Shown: positions 1-8,392 of the stretch, one piece after another
Layout: the number at the start of each line of letters is the position of its first letter
Numbering within the stretch: the stretch's first letter is position 1
Source of the DNA: Lachnospiraceae bacterium
GTDB taxonomy: Bacteria; Bacillota; Clostridia; Lachnospirales; Lachnospiraceae
Direction: 5' to 3'
NCBI GenBank assembly: GCA_014804655.1
Contig: JAAUZK010000031.1
Span: 12,477-76,476, forward strand
Length of the DNA stretch: 64,000 nucleotides
The notes under the pieces: generated by a model
What the model was told of the DNA's origin: nothing
Seen by the model: the letters and a program-made list of their open reading frames with translations, nothing else
The model's database searches: none
Program-made: the position numbers and the translations under genes

Positions 1-121
1 TAAATGACAAGTAGTGAATGTCAAATAATAGGGAATCATTGCATAATTTGGCATAAATGTGAATGGTACGTGTAATCCGTAATTTAGATTTGCGCAACAC
101 TAGCGCAGAGATGGGGAAACT

Positions 122-370
122 ATGTATAAAAACAGAGCAGGATCAGGACGAAATAATATATCAGGCAGTAACATTGCCCGTATTCGTAAAAAGCTATATC
201 CTAAAGTATCACAGAGACTCCTGGCTGACAAAATGCAGCTGGAAGGTATAGAACTGGATAAGAATGCGATTCAGCGCATAGAAAGCGGTGCGCGGTTTAT
301 CACAGATATTGAACTAAAGGCCTTTGCAAAAGTACTTGATGTAAGTTACGAAGTGCTGTTAGAAGAGTAA
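122..370 (+). CDS. XRE-family helix-turn-helix regulator (82 aa)
   Basis: HTH-like SNIARIRKKLYPKVSQRLLADKMQLEG...NAIQRIESGARFITDIELKAFAKVLDVSYEVLL. Confidence 0.75.
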   Translation: MYKNRAGSGRNNISGSNIARIRKKLYPKVSQRLLADKMQLEGIELDKNAIQRIESGARFITDIELKAFAKVLDVSYEVLLEE

Positions 371-375
371 GTCCG

Positions 376-415
376 AAAAACTGATTTCCATTTAAAGCAT
401 GGAAATCAGTTTTTT
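376..415. terminator. Bidirectional intrinsic terminator between convergent genes
   Basis: AAAAACTGATTTCCAT-ttaaagc-ATGGAAATCAGTTTTT, perfect inverted repeat with A/T runs on both sides; the stop codon of the minus gene lies at the loop. Confidence 0.85.
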
Positions 416-1417
416 CACATCCTCTTCGCTCGTAGCCCAGCTCGTGGCAAATCTCACCACCGTATGATTCTCATCATACTTTTCCCAAAAATCAAATATA
501 ACCTTCTCCTGCAGTTCCATCATCCGCGCATTCTCCAACACAATAAAGATTTGATTCGTAGGCGTTTTCACGTAAAAAGTATATCTCTTTTCCTCAAAGG
601 CGTTCCGAAGCACGCCTGCCATGCGGATGGCATTTCTTCCGTTTTCCAGATACAGATCGTCTGTAAACAGCGTATCGAACTGAATACCGAGCAGCCTCCC
701 CTTCGCAAGAAGCGCGCCGTGCTGCTTGATCAATGTCATAAAATGTGCGGGCGTGTTTCTCTTAGTGAATACAACGGCTTCACCGCACAGCGCTCCCACT
801 TTCGTCCCACCGATATAGAAAACATCGCAATATTCCGCTATGTCAGGCAGTGTTACATCCGTATCCTCGCCGGCAAGCCCATATCCCAGCCGCGCGCCGT
901 CCAGATATAACGGCACGTGATATTTCGTGCATACCGCCGAAATATCCGAAAGCTCCTGTTTCGTATAGAGGGTCCCGTACTCCGTCGGATGGGTGATATA
1001 CACCATTCCCGGAAAAACCATGTGCTCGTGGTTCACATCCCCATAAAAGGATGCCATATAGCGCCCAATCTCAGCCGCCGAAAGTTTGCCGTCCGTATGG
1101 GGAAGCTCCAAAACCTTGTGTCCCGTATATTCTATCGCTCCCGCTTCATGCACATTAACATGTCCCGTCGTCGCCGCGATTACTCCCTCATATTTGGCAA
1201 GCACCGAATCGATAACGATCTGGTTTGTCTGCGTGCCGCCTGTCAGGAAATAGATGTCCGCGTCCTCACAGCGGCAGGCTTCCTTTATTTTCTTTTTGGC
1301 TAAGTCGCAGTATCTGTCGCTTCCGTATCCCGGCAGACTTTCCATATTCGTATCGATCAGTTTCTGTAATATTTTTTCATGTGCCCCTTCGGAATAATCA
1401 TTGGCAAAGCTTAGCAT
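392..1417 (-). CDS. Threonine aldolase / beta-eliminating lyase family PLP enzyme
   Basis: Full-length ORF, FLTGGTQTNQIVID, LYLDGARLGYG, IGGTKVGALCGEAVVF motifs; start chosen at MLSFANDYSEGAH. Confidence 0.85.
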   Translation of the reverse strand: MLSFANDYSEGAHEKILQKLIDTNMESLPGYGSDRYCDLAKKKIKEACRCEDADIYFLTGGTQTNQIVIDSVLAKYEGVIAATTGHVNVHEAGAIEYTGHKVLELPHTDGKLSAAEIGRYMASFYGDVNHEHMVFPGMVYITHPTEYGTLYTKQELSDISAVCTKYHVPLYLDGARLGYGLAGEDTDVTLPDIAEYCDVFYIGGTKVGALCGEAVVFTKRNTPAHFMTLIKQHGALLAKGRLLGIQFDTLFTDDLYLENGRNAIRMAGVLRNAFEEKRYTFYVKTPTNQIFIVLENARMMELQEKVIFDFWEKYDENHTVVRFATSWATSEEDVKKLISML

Positions 1418-1747
1418 GTTTTTGTCCTCCCACTGCTTTAGTCGGTGTAAAAGTATACACTTATACATATGTAAACGATTTCGTGAAAATCCGAATGCTC
1501 GTACAAATGCGTTTACTTGACTTATTACTTACGAAAATAAATATTGCATTCTTTGATGCTTCATGTAAATCAGATTATACGATAAAATGCCGACTATGAC
1601 AACGCCGGTTTGTATTGGTACTGCCAGGTCTGCTATCTTTTAAATATCATACGTAATATCTTCGGGAAAAATTTTTTAGAAAATTGATAATACTTTGTAT
1701 AAAGCTGGAAAAAACGGTTACAATGATAATAGTCAAAAGATAAGGAA

Positions 1748-1808
1748 ATACTTATCCTCCCCTAAGGAAGCCTCTAAGAGTGCGGGATCCGCATTTTTAG
1801 GGGCTTCC
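1748..1808 (-). repeat. ~61-nt element, copy 1 (GGAAGCCCC...TTAGGGGAGGATAAGTAT) downstream of the HigA-like gene
   Basis: Shares exact 18-mer TTAGGGGAGGATAAGTAT and GAAGCCCC/GAAAGCCCC start with 2816-2874; contains nested inverted repeats. Confidence 0.5.
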
Positions 1809-1842
1809 ACTATGTTTGCAAGAACTTTATTCATGTCTCGTA

Positions 1843-2136
1843 TCAATTATTAGCAGGTCGTTTAGGAACAAACTCTAACTTTAGCGTCATTCCCATTCCA
1901 TCGGCCAAACGCTTTAATAACTTGAGAGATGGATTCCTTGTTCCATTTTCGAGTTTGCTTATATCTGCCTGATTGATTCCTGTCCTTTCAGCAAGCTCTT
2001 TTTGGGTAAGATTCTGTGATATTCTTGCATCAACCATTGCCCGGATCACATCCATTTCCGGCTGAATATCTTCCCATTCTTTTCTGAACTCATCATCCTG
2101 CAATTGTTCATTTAGAAATTCCTGAAATTCACTCAT
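1843..2136 (-). CDS. HigA-like antitoxin, XRE HTH
   Basis: ISQNLTQKELAERTGINQADISKLENGTRNPSLKLLKRLADGMGMTLKLEF; overlaps the toxin ORF by 8 bp. Confidence 0.85.
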   Translation of the reverse strand: MSEFQEFLNEQLQDDEFRKEWEDIQPEMDVIRAMVDARISQNLTQKELAERTGINQADISKLENGTRNPSLKLLKRLADGMGMTLKLEFVPKRPANN

Positions 2137-2488
2137 TATTTTTCACCCTTTCCAAATAATCTTTACGATATGACTTTGCCAGCTTTATTTCACGCTTGGG
2201 CGTTTCCTGTGTTTTCTTAATAAATCCATTTGTTATTATAATCTTCTTCCCATAATAGAAAAAATATAGAACCCTTGTTATATCTGTCCCCACTTTTCCG
2301 CGAATTTCAAATATTCCGTCATCTAAATGTTTACTGTATGGTCCTCTTAACTGATTTCCTTTTTCCTCCAGTACGTTAATGATCCCCAATACTTTTGCCC
2401 GCATTTTAACATCCAGACCAAGGATAAAATCTTTAGCCGGTTTTTCACCGTTATCTTTAGTATAAAATTCCACTTCGAATTTATCCAT
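2129..2488 (-). CDS. HigB-like (RelE/Gp49 family) toxin
   Basis: MDKFEVEFYTKDNGEKPAKDFILGLDVKMRAKVLGIINVLEEKGNQLRGPYSKHLDDGIFEIR...; SD GGAG ahead of the ATG. Confidence 0.85.
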   Translation of the reverse strand: MDKFEVEFYTKDNGEKPAKDFILGLDVKMRAKVLGIINVLEEKGNQLRGPYSKHLDDGIFEIRGKVGTDITRVLYFFYYGKKIIITNGFIKKTQETPKREIKLAKSYRKDYLERVKNNE

Positions 2489-2516
2489 TGTAATCTCCAA
2501 TTCGTTTTCTACATTC

Positions 2517-2545
2517 AGTATATGGCAAATATACCATATTGTCAA
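2517..2545 (-). promoter_or_regulatory. sigma70-type promoter and candidate operator of the HigBA-like operon
   Basis: Minus strand TTGACA - 17 nt - TATACT; spacer contains inverted repeat ATATGG tATATTTG CCATAT. Confidence 0.65.
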
Positions 2546-2583
2546 TAAAGTGTCCTCACGTCTATTATATCTTTACGTCTTAC

Positions 2584-2622
2584 TAAAAGTACCCCATGCA
2601 CTACTATTAGCACATGGGATAT
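2584..2622 (-). terminator. Terminator-like hairpin after the SIR2/TPR region
   Basis: Minus strand ATCCCATGTGCTAATAGTAGTGCATGGGGTACTTTT; homologous to the hairpin at 24696-24731. Confidence 0.55.
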
Positions 2623-2815
2623 CCCATCACATACCACCATAGAATTGCTGATCCTACCTACTCCATCCACTCCGGTACGCTATTCCATATTCAGTTTTTT
2701 TCCTCAACAAATCAAAAGCTTTACCTCACCCATACCTGCAAAAAATCTGTTGCTAACACTTTCAGAGGGCTCGCAAATTACCCAATTTATCGGGTTTCTC
2801 GGACTTCTATCCTGC

Positions 2816-2874
2816 ATACTTATCCTCCCCTAAAATGAAAACCCGATGCTACAAAATTCAACACTGGGGCTTTC
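2816..2874 (-). repeat. ~59-nt element, copy 2 (GAAAGCCCC...TTAGGGGAGGATAAGTAT) downstream of the SIR2/TPR gene
   Basis: See 1748-1808. Confidence 0.5.
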
Positions 2875-2887
2875 ACTGTCTCCCCTT

Positions 2888-4489
2888 TCATTCTTTCATC
2901 GCAAGCATAACTACTTCTAGGCGATCGCCGTATTTCTTATTTTCTGGATCTAATTCTATTGCCTTCCTTATCTCTTTCATCGCTTCCTCATATCTCTTCA
3001 TTTTATGCAGGGTAGCTCCCAAACTGTCATGATATTTTGCGTTTTCTGGCTCTAATTCTACCGACTTACGCTTCTCGCTCTCCGCCTCTTCATATCTCTT
3101 CATTACATGCAGGGTAACTCCCAAACTGTCATGATATCTTGCGTTTTCTGGTTCTAGCTCTACCGACTTACGTTTCTCGCTCTCCGCCTCTTCATATCTC
3201 TCCATTTCATGCAGGGTAACTCCCAAACCGTCATGATATCTTGCGTTTTCTGGCTCTAGTTCTACCGCCTTCCTTAACTCGCTCTCCGCTTCCTCATATC
3301 TCTCCATTGCATGCAGGGTAGCTCCCATAATATAATAGTATCGAGAATTTTTTGCGTTCATTTTTACCAACTGCTTTTCTATCTCCCACGCCTCTTCATA
3401 TCCACCGCCATTATGTAATACAACAGCCTCTCTATATAGACGTTGTTGGTCTGCTTGGCTTGTAATCTTTTCGACAACTTGGCTAATCTCTCTGTCTTCT
3501 TCTGCTTTATTTTCTATCTTCTCGCCCTGCTCAAACTCCTTTCCGCCTAGCGATACTTCAGTAAATCTATCCATAGAGTTGGACAACATCTGAAAACGTT
3601 CTTCTGCATCATCTAGAAAAGCCTCTTTGGATGGTAATTTGTAGTCAAACGCCTCCCCCATAAAACACATCACTTCGTCAAAACCATTATGTTTGACTAA
3701 ATATCCCTCCGTCTCTTCCAAAAAATCCAATACCATTCCATATGCATTGTCTTTGTTATAAATCATCCAATATGGAAATAACCATTCATTTTTTAAAAAT
3801 TTTTTACTATTATCGTGTAAAAAATTCATGAGGCTGTTATCATTACCTGCGTATCCAATAAAAATCGGATGATACTCTGAAAAAACCTCTCCTAACGCTT
3901 TTTTCCAATTATCATGAAGCATTTCCAACTCATCCGTTCTGTTCTTTGGATCGAGCAGAAGATCTCTGTGTATTTTTATGATGGTAGGCCTTGATATCTG
4001 TTTGGTAACATAATGAGCTAAAGATTCATGTCCTATAACCAATGGAATTTTCTGCTCATAATAGTTCACAGCATCTTCTGTCAAATGATCAAAATTAGTT
4101 GTTATCACAACATTATGACGTGTTTTGCTCAATAAATAAGAAAGTATAACATATCCAATGCTCGGCTTAGCATGTTCCATCAATTTTTCCAAATAGTTAT
4201 ACCCATCCACTGGCTGCCTTCGAAAACGTTTTTCATAAAACTTACTGTAAAAACTGTACTTATTATCTTCCGTTATATTTAAATCTTTTTTCCACTGTAC
4301 ATGTGCTTTTTCATTTCTTACCTGAAGTTCTCTGTCCCATATTGTCACCAGTTCCTGCCTGGACTTTATTCCAGAAGAGATTGATGCACCTGCTCCAAGT
4401 ACAAAGCAAAACTTTCTTGGATGAGGTCCACTTGACACTTCTTTTATTTCATTTATAAATCCTTTTAAACTCAGTTCTTCATAACTCAT
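2888..4489 (-). CDS. SIR2-like domain protein with C-terminal TPR repeats, putative defence effector
   Basis: FVLGAGASISSGI, VVITTNFDHLTEDA, IIKIHRD, PIFIGYAGND (SIR2-like), followed by ~5 TPR units; SD AAGGGAG before MSYEELSLKGF. Confidence 0.85.
   Translation of the reverse strand: MSYEELSLKGFINEIKEVSSGPHPRKFCFVLGAGASISSGIKSRQELVTIWDRELQVRNEKAHVQWKKDLNITEDNKYSFYSKFYEKRFRRQPVDGYNYLEKLMEHAKPSIGYVILSYLLSKTRHNVVITTNFDHLTEDAVNYYEQKIPLVIGHESLAHYVTKQISRPTIIKIHRDLLLDPKNRTDELEMLHDNWKKALGEVFSEYHPIFIGYAGNDNSLMNFLHDNSKKFLKNEWLFPYWMIYNKDNAYGMVLDFLEETEGYLVKHNGFDEVMCFMGEAFDYKLPSKEAFLDDAEERFQMLSNSMDRFTEVSLGGKEFEQGEKIENKAEEDREISQVVEKITSQADQQRLYREAVVLHNGGGYEEAWEIEKQLVKMNAKNSRYYYIMGATLHAMERYEEAESELRKAVELEPENARYHDGLGVTLHEMERYEEAESEKRKSVELEPENARYHDSLGVTLHVMKRYEEAESEKRKSVELEPENAKYHDSLGATLHKMKRYEEAMKEIRKAIELDPENKKYGDRLEVVMLAMKE
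2940..3330 (-). repeat. Tandem ~102-bp TPR-coding repeats, highly similar at DNA level
   Basis: Repeated ...CGACTTACG(C/T)TTCTCGCTCTCCGCCTCTTCATATCTC...ATGCAGGGTAACTCCCAAAC(T/C)GTCATGATAT(C)TTGCGTTTTCTGG... Confidence 0.8.
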
Positions 4490-4518
4490 TTGTATCTCCC
4501 TTCTACACACTTTATCCG

Positions 4519-4660
4519 TCAGTTCTTCACATTACTTTGCCATAAAACATTAAATTGTCCCAGATCTTTCGCCCGCAGCTTAGCATTCAACCTAATAATT
4601 AACTCTCTAACCGATTTTTCACCATTATCTTTCTCCCCATTCCAATATAGGTTGCAATTC
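4519..4660 (-). pseudogene. Truncated HigB-like toxin fragment
   Basis: KDNGEKSVRELIIRLNAKLRAKDLGQFNVLW aligns with KDNGEKPAKDFILGLDVKMRAKVLGIINVLE of the intact toxin at 2129-2488. Confidence 0.6.
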
Positions 4661-4862
4661 ATATGCTCTAACAGAAGTATTAACCCTGCTCCACTTTTCG
4701 CCACTTTTTTCCCATTGGTATTTTCCATCTTGGTAACTACCAATTACTTAATATGTATATTTTACCATTAAACTATTTTTTTCGCCATAAAAAACATATC
4801 ATGCCGCAATTGTCAATTGTGCTATCCCCAAGCCACATTCTTCCCATTTTCCACTCCTTTTC

Positions 4863-5198
4863 TCAAATCAGCCTGACAATCTCATGCCGGCTTGTACCCC
4901 GAATTCTTTTGACTTGATACAAAGCTTCATCAATCCAATAGGTAATCCTGTCACCGGCAATATCATTTGTTATGATATTCGTACAGATAAGATTCTCTTC
5001 TGCATTTGTACCACCACGGGCAATGGGAAGAATGTGGTGGATATTCCAACCGCAATAAATTCTTCTCCCATTTCTCCAGACAAAGAAATCCTTTTCGCCG
5101 TAAGCCTCACGGTACATAAGCCCACCGTCGAAATCATCCGCATATTCGGCATATCCATAATTCTGAAACCACAAACGCATTGCTCGCGTGATTCTCAT
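4863..5198 (-). CDS. Small HNH-endonuclease domain protein
   Basis: IYCGWNIHHILPIARGGTNAEENLICTNIITND; SD GGAGGT before MRITRAMRLW. Confidence 0.75.
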   Translation of the reverse strand: MRITRAMRLWFQNYGYAEYADDFDGGLMYREAYGEKDFFVWRNGRRIYCGWNIHHILPIARGGTNAEENLICTNIITNDIAGDRITYWIDEALYQVKRIRGTSRHEIVRLI

Positions 5199-5706
5199 TT
5201 TGTCACCTCCAATCCGAATCAAAATAAAAAGCCCATACACCGCCGTGTGTACAGACTTAGATGATCCATATCGGATGCTTTACACACAGCGTTACTAAAG
5301 ACAATCAAACACAATTGTCTTTTCGTAAAGATGGTGTAAAGCACAATAGAACAACAATTTACCTACCGAGAGTTTATCATTGCTTTTTCAGGGTGAATCG
5401 GAATCACTTTATCCCTGATAGTTCCATCGGGGTTTACAAAACACTATAGACAGCACAGTAAGCCCAGCCGCTCTATTCCTGCTTATCCGATATCACAGTT
5501 TGAGGTTCAAGACCTATACTCTTTATCAGCTGCCTATTTACAGTCATATATTACCATGTAATACTACAAAATTCAACAAATATTTCAAAAAAGAACAAGC
5601 AAAAAGAACAGGCCCGCCGTGAATCATAGTTCCGGAATTTATTATGAAAATTCCATGACACAACCTCACTTAGCCACACACATGTCAAAACCGCTTAGAA
5701 AACATC

Positions 5707-6447
5707 TTAGTAATCATCCTCCACATATGTCTTTTGCGCTTCATTCCATATATAGCCAATCGTTATTCTCTCTCCGACAGCATTATCCCACATGCTCCCA
5801 AAGAATGACCCGTTCTCCCCCTTCTCGAAGGCTACGGAAAATTGGCCGGGACTACAGTTTGGAATATCCTTTCCCAATAAATCCAGCTTCCCATCCTCCA
5901 GGATTGTGTACAACGCGTACAGGTTGACCGAGGACGAACCGTAGCTGCCTATCGTGAAATCCGGACATCCATCCTGATTGTAATCCTCAACCATAATCTC
6001 AAAAGTTCCTGGGAAATTCATCCGATCTCCTTCCTCAAAATCCTGCCCCAGTTCTCTCTTTGACAAAACCTCGCCGTTCTCATCCACCACAGCCAGATGG
6101 TACTTGCCGATATAATTTTCCTCGTAGATACCGCCGCCCGCTCCAAACTCTTCCATGCTACCGTAGATTCCCTGATCAAGCCAAAGCTCCAGAATATAGA
6201 TTCCGTTTTCCGTTTCCAGCTCTTTCTGACAGAGACGGTATTCATTCAATTCCCTTGGGCTATCCCCGGTAATATCACCGGGTTCATCGCTGTCCTGCCG
6301 CCGTTTGTCTGCTTTGCGCTCCCTGTCCTCTTTTTCCGCCGCTGTCTGCGCCTCTTCCCGGGTGCCCGTTTCTTCTGAGCCGCATCCGCTTAAGGCAACC
6401 GCCACTGCCATAAATAGCGCCATATTTCTCATTCTTGTTTTTATCAT
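5707..6447 (-). CDS. Putative secreted lipoprotein
   Basis: N-terminal hydrophobic segment with lipobox VALSGCGSEE; DYNQDGCPDFTIGSYGSS motif. Confidence 0.65.
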   Translation of the reverse strand: MIKTRMRNMALFMAVAVALSGCGSEETGTREEAQTAAEKEDRERKADKRRQDSDEPGDITGDSPRELNEYRLCQKELETENGIYILELWLDQGIYGSMEEFGAGGGIYEENYIGKYHLAVVDENGEVLSKRELGQDFEEGDRMNFPGTFEIMVEDYNQDGCPDFTIGSYGSSSVNLYALYTILEDGKLDLLGKDIPNCSPGQFSVAFEKGENGSFFGSMWDNAVGERITIGYIWNEAQKTYVEDDY

Positions 6448-6522
6448 TTTTTCCGACCGGTACATCGTCAAATTCCTCACCATTTATGTCAATACCACCG
6501 TTGACTTATTTGTTGCATTCAC

Positions 6523-6843
6523 TCATTTTGTCAACATGCCATGATGTTCTTCCATATATCCTCCGAGCTGCGCGTTTTTGTATCCCAGCTTCTTAAACTT
6601 TTTCACGGCCTCTCCCGGTCTTTGTGTATAACTGCCTACAATATAAAACTGTGACGTTTTATCCGGGAATCTGCGAAGGATATTGTCTTCCGTGATTTTA
6701 TCGATCGGACAGTTGATCGCGCCTGAAATATGTCCGTTCTTATATTCGTCCTTTTCCCGACAGTCGATCAGGTATGCATTGTCCGATGTCCGGCATATAT
6801 TGATTACTTTGTTCACTGTAACCTTTCTCGTAAATAGTCCCAT
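6523..6843 (-). CDS. Rhodanese-like domain protein
   Basis: YLIDCREKDEYKNGHISGAINCPIDKI; SD AGGGAG. Confidence 0.85.
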   Translation of the reverse strand: MGLFTRKVTVNKVINICRTSDNAYLIDCREKDEYKNGHISGAINCPIDKITEDNILRRFPDKTSQFYIVGSYTQRPGEAVKKFKKLGYKNAQLGGYMEEHHGMLTK

Positions 6844-6958
6844 ATGCATCTCCCTGTGATATTTAGATAAGCTTGGTTTCTTCTTGTACCTAACTGAACT
6901 ATTATACCAGATTTCTACTCTCCACTCTACTTCTATCGGCAAGTTGTATACTATATTT

Positions 6959-8371
6959 TCAGATTTTCAGATTAAATCCAAAATATCGAACGGCATTCCG
7001 GTAGGAAATATCCTTCACAAGTTTTTCAAGCGACTTTTCGTCATTCGGATATTCCCCGTTTTCCACCCATCCACCTATCAGATTGCAGAGTATCCTGCGG
7101 AAATACTCATGTCTTGTATAGGATAAAAAACTCCGTGAATCTGTCAGCATTCCGACAAAGTTTCCCAGAAGTCCCAGATTGGCTAAGGATGTCAACTGAT
7201 CGATCATTCCCTGTTTATTGTCATTAAACCACCATGCACTTCCCTGCTGGATCTTTCCTGCACATTCCTCATTCTGGAAACAGCCTATAATGGTACCAAT
7301 CGCCGCATTATCCGCCGGATTTAGACTATACAGAATCGTTTTGGGAAGTGCATCCTTCTCCTGTAATGCATTTAGCAGGTCTGCTAACTGGGCAGAGGGA
7401 GTATAATTATTGATACAGTCTATCCCGGCATCAGCGCCCATACAGCGGTATACCCGCTTATTATTGTCCCGTTTTACGCCGAAATGAAGCTGCATAGCCC
7501 AGCCAAACCGTCTGTATTCTTTTCCGGCATACAGAAGAAATGCTGTCTTGTATTTTAATTCTTCTTCGTAAGACACTTCCCCGCCTGCCATTGCCCTTGC
7601 AAAAATATCTTCTATTTCTTCATCGGATGTCGGTTCATACATAGCATAATCAAGGCTGTGGTCGGATATCCGGCAACCCATTTTATCGAAAAATTCCATC
7701 CGTTTTGTAAGGGCAGTTTTCAGTGCTTTAAAAGTCAGGATTTCCATATCCGCCACACTTCCAAGGCGTTCTATATAGCCCGCAAAATTCGGTGACGCTA
7801 TGTTCATAGCAGCTTCCGGTCTCCATGCGGGCAGAACCTGCACATCAAAAGCCTTATCCTCCGCGATCTGTTTATGCCATTTCAGGTCATCCGCCGGATC
7901 ATCAGTGGTACACAGCAGCGTCACACCTGACTGTCTGATCAGGCTTCTCGCGCTGATCTGCGCCGTTTGCAGTTTATCGTTACAGATTTCCCACACATCC
8001 TGTGCTGTTTCTCCATTCAGCACTCCGTCATATCCGAAATATCTCTGCAACTCCAGATGGCTCCAGTGGTACAGGGGATTCCCAATTGCCTTTTCCAGTG
8101 TCTCGGACCACTTCTGAAATTTCTCCCGGTCAGGAGCATTTCCGGTGATATATTCTTCCCCTATCCCATTGGAACGCATCTGCCTCCACTTGTAATGATC
8201 ACCGCCCAGCCAAAGCTGTGTGATATTCTCAAATCTCTTATCTTCCGCGATTTCCTGTGGGCTGATATGGCAGTGGTAATCCAGAATCGGCATTTTTGCA
8301 GCATACTCGTGATACAGCTTCTGCGCTGTTTCAGTTGACAGCAGGAAATTTTGATCCATAAATTTTTTCAT
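6959..8371 (-). CDS. uxaC: Glucuronate isomerase
   Basis: MPILDYHCHISPQEIAEDKRFENITQLWLGGDHYKWRQMRSNG, full-length (470 aa), in the glucuronate operon. Confidence 0.95.
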   Translation of the reverse strand: MKKFMDQNFLLSTETAQKLYHEYAAKMPILDYHCHISPQEIAEDKRFENITQLWLGGDHYKWRQMRSNGIGEEYITGNAPDREKFQKWSETLEKAIGNPLYHWSHLELQRYFGYDGVLNGETAQDVWEICNDKLQTAQISARSLIRQSGVTLLCTTDDPADDLKWHKQIAEDKAFDVQVLPAWRPEAAMNIASPNFAGYIERLGSVADMEILTFKALKTALTKRMEFFDKMGCRISDHSLDYAMYEPTSDEEIEDIFARAMAGGEVSYEEELKYKTAFLLYAGKEYRRFGWAMQLHFGVKRDNNKRVYRCMGADAGIDCINNYTPSAQLADLLNALQEKDALPKTILYSLNPADNAAIGTIIGCFQNEECAGKIQQGSAWWFNDNKQGMIDQLTSLANLGLLGNFVGMLTDSRSFLSYTRHEYFRRILCNLIGGWVENGEYPNDEKSLEKLVKDISYRNAVRYFGFNLKI

Positions 8372-8392
8372 GTTGCAACGCCCTCCGTCAGA

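Noticed and set aside
464-1303. Plus-strand ORFs over the threonine aldolase gene
   Set aside because: Antisense to a well-supported PLP enzyme; translations look random.
1470-1515. GTAAACG...CGTTTAC inverted repeat and cre-like TGTAAACGATTTCG upstream of the threonine aldolase
   Set aside because: Only near-consensus for a CcpA site and no independent support; not listed as a feature.
2940-3330. Regularly spaced repeats resembling a CRISPR array
   Set aside because: 102-bp period with no unique spacers; in frame and encodes TPR motifs of the SIR2 protein.
2849-5577. 15-mer CTACAAAATTCAACA at ~2849 and ~5564
   Set aside because: AT-rich, no shared flanks or structure; may be chance.
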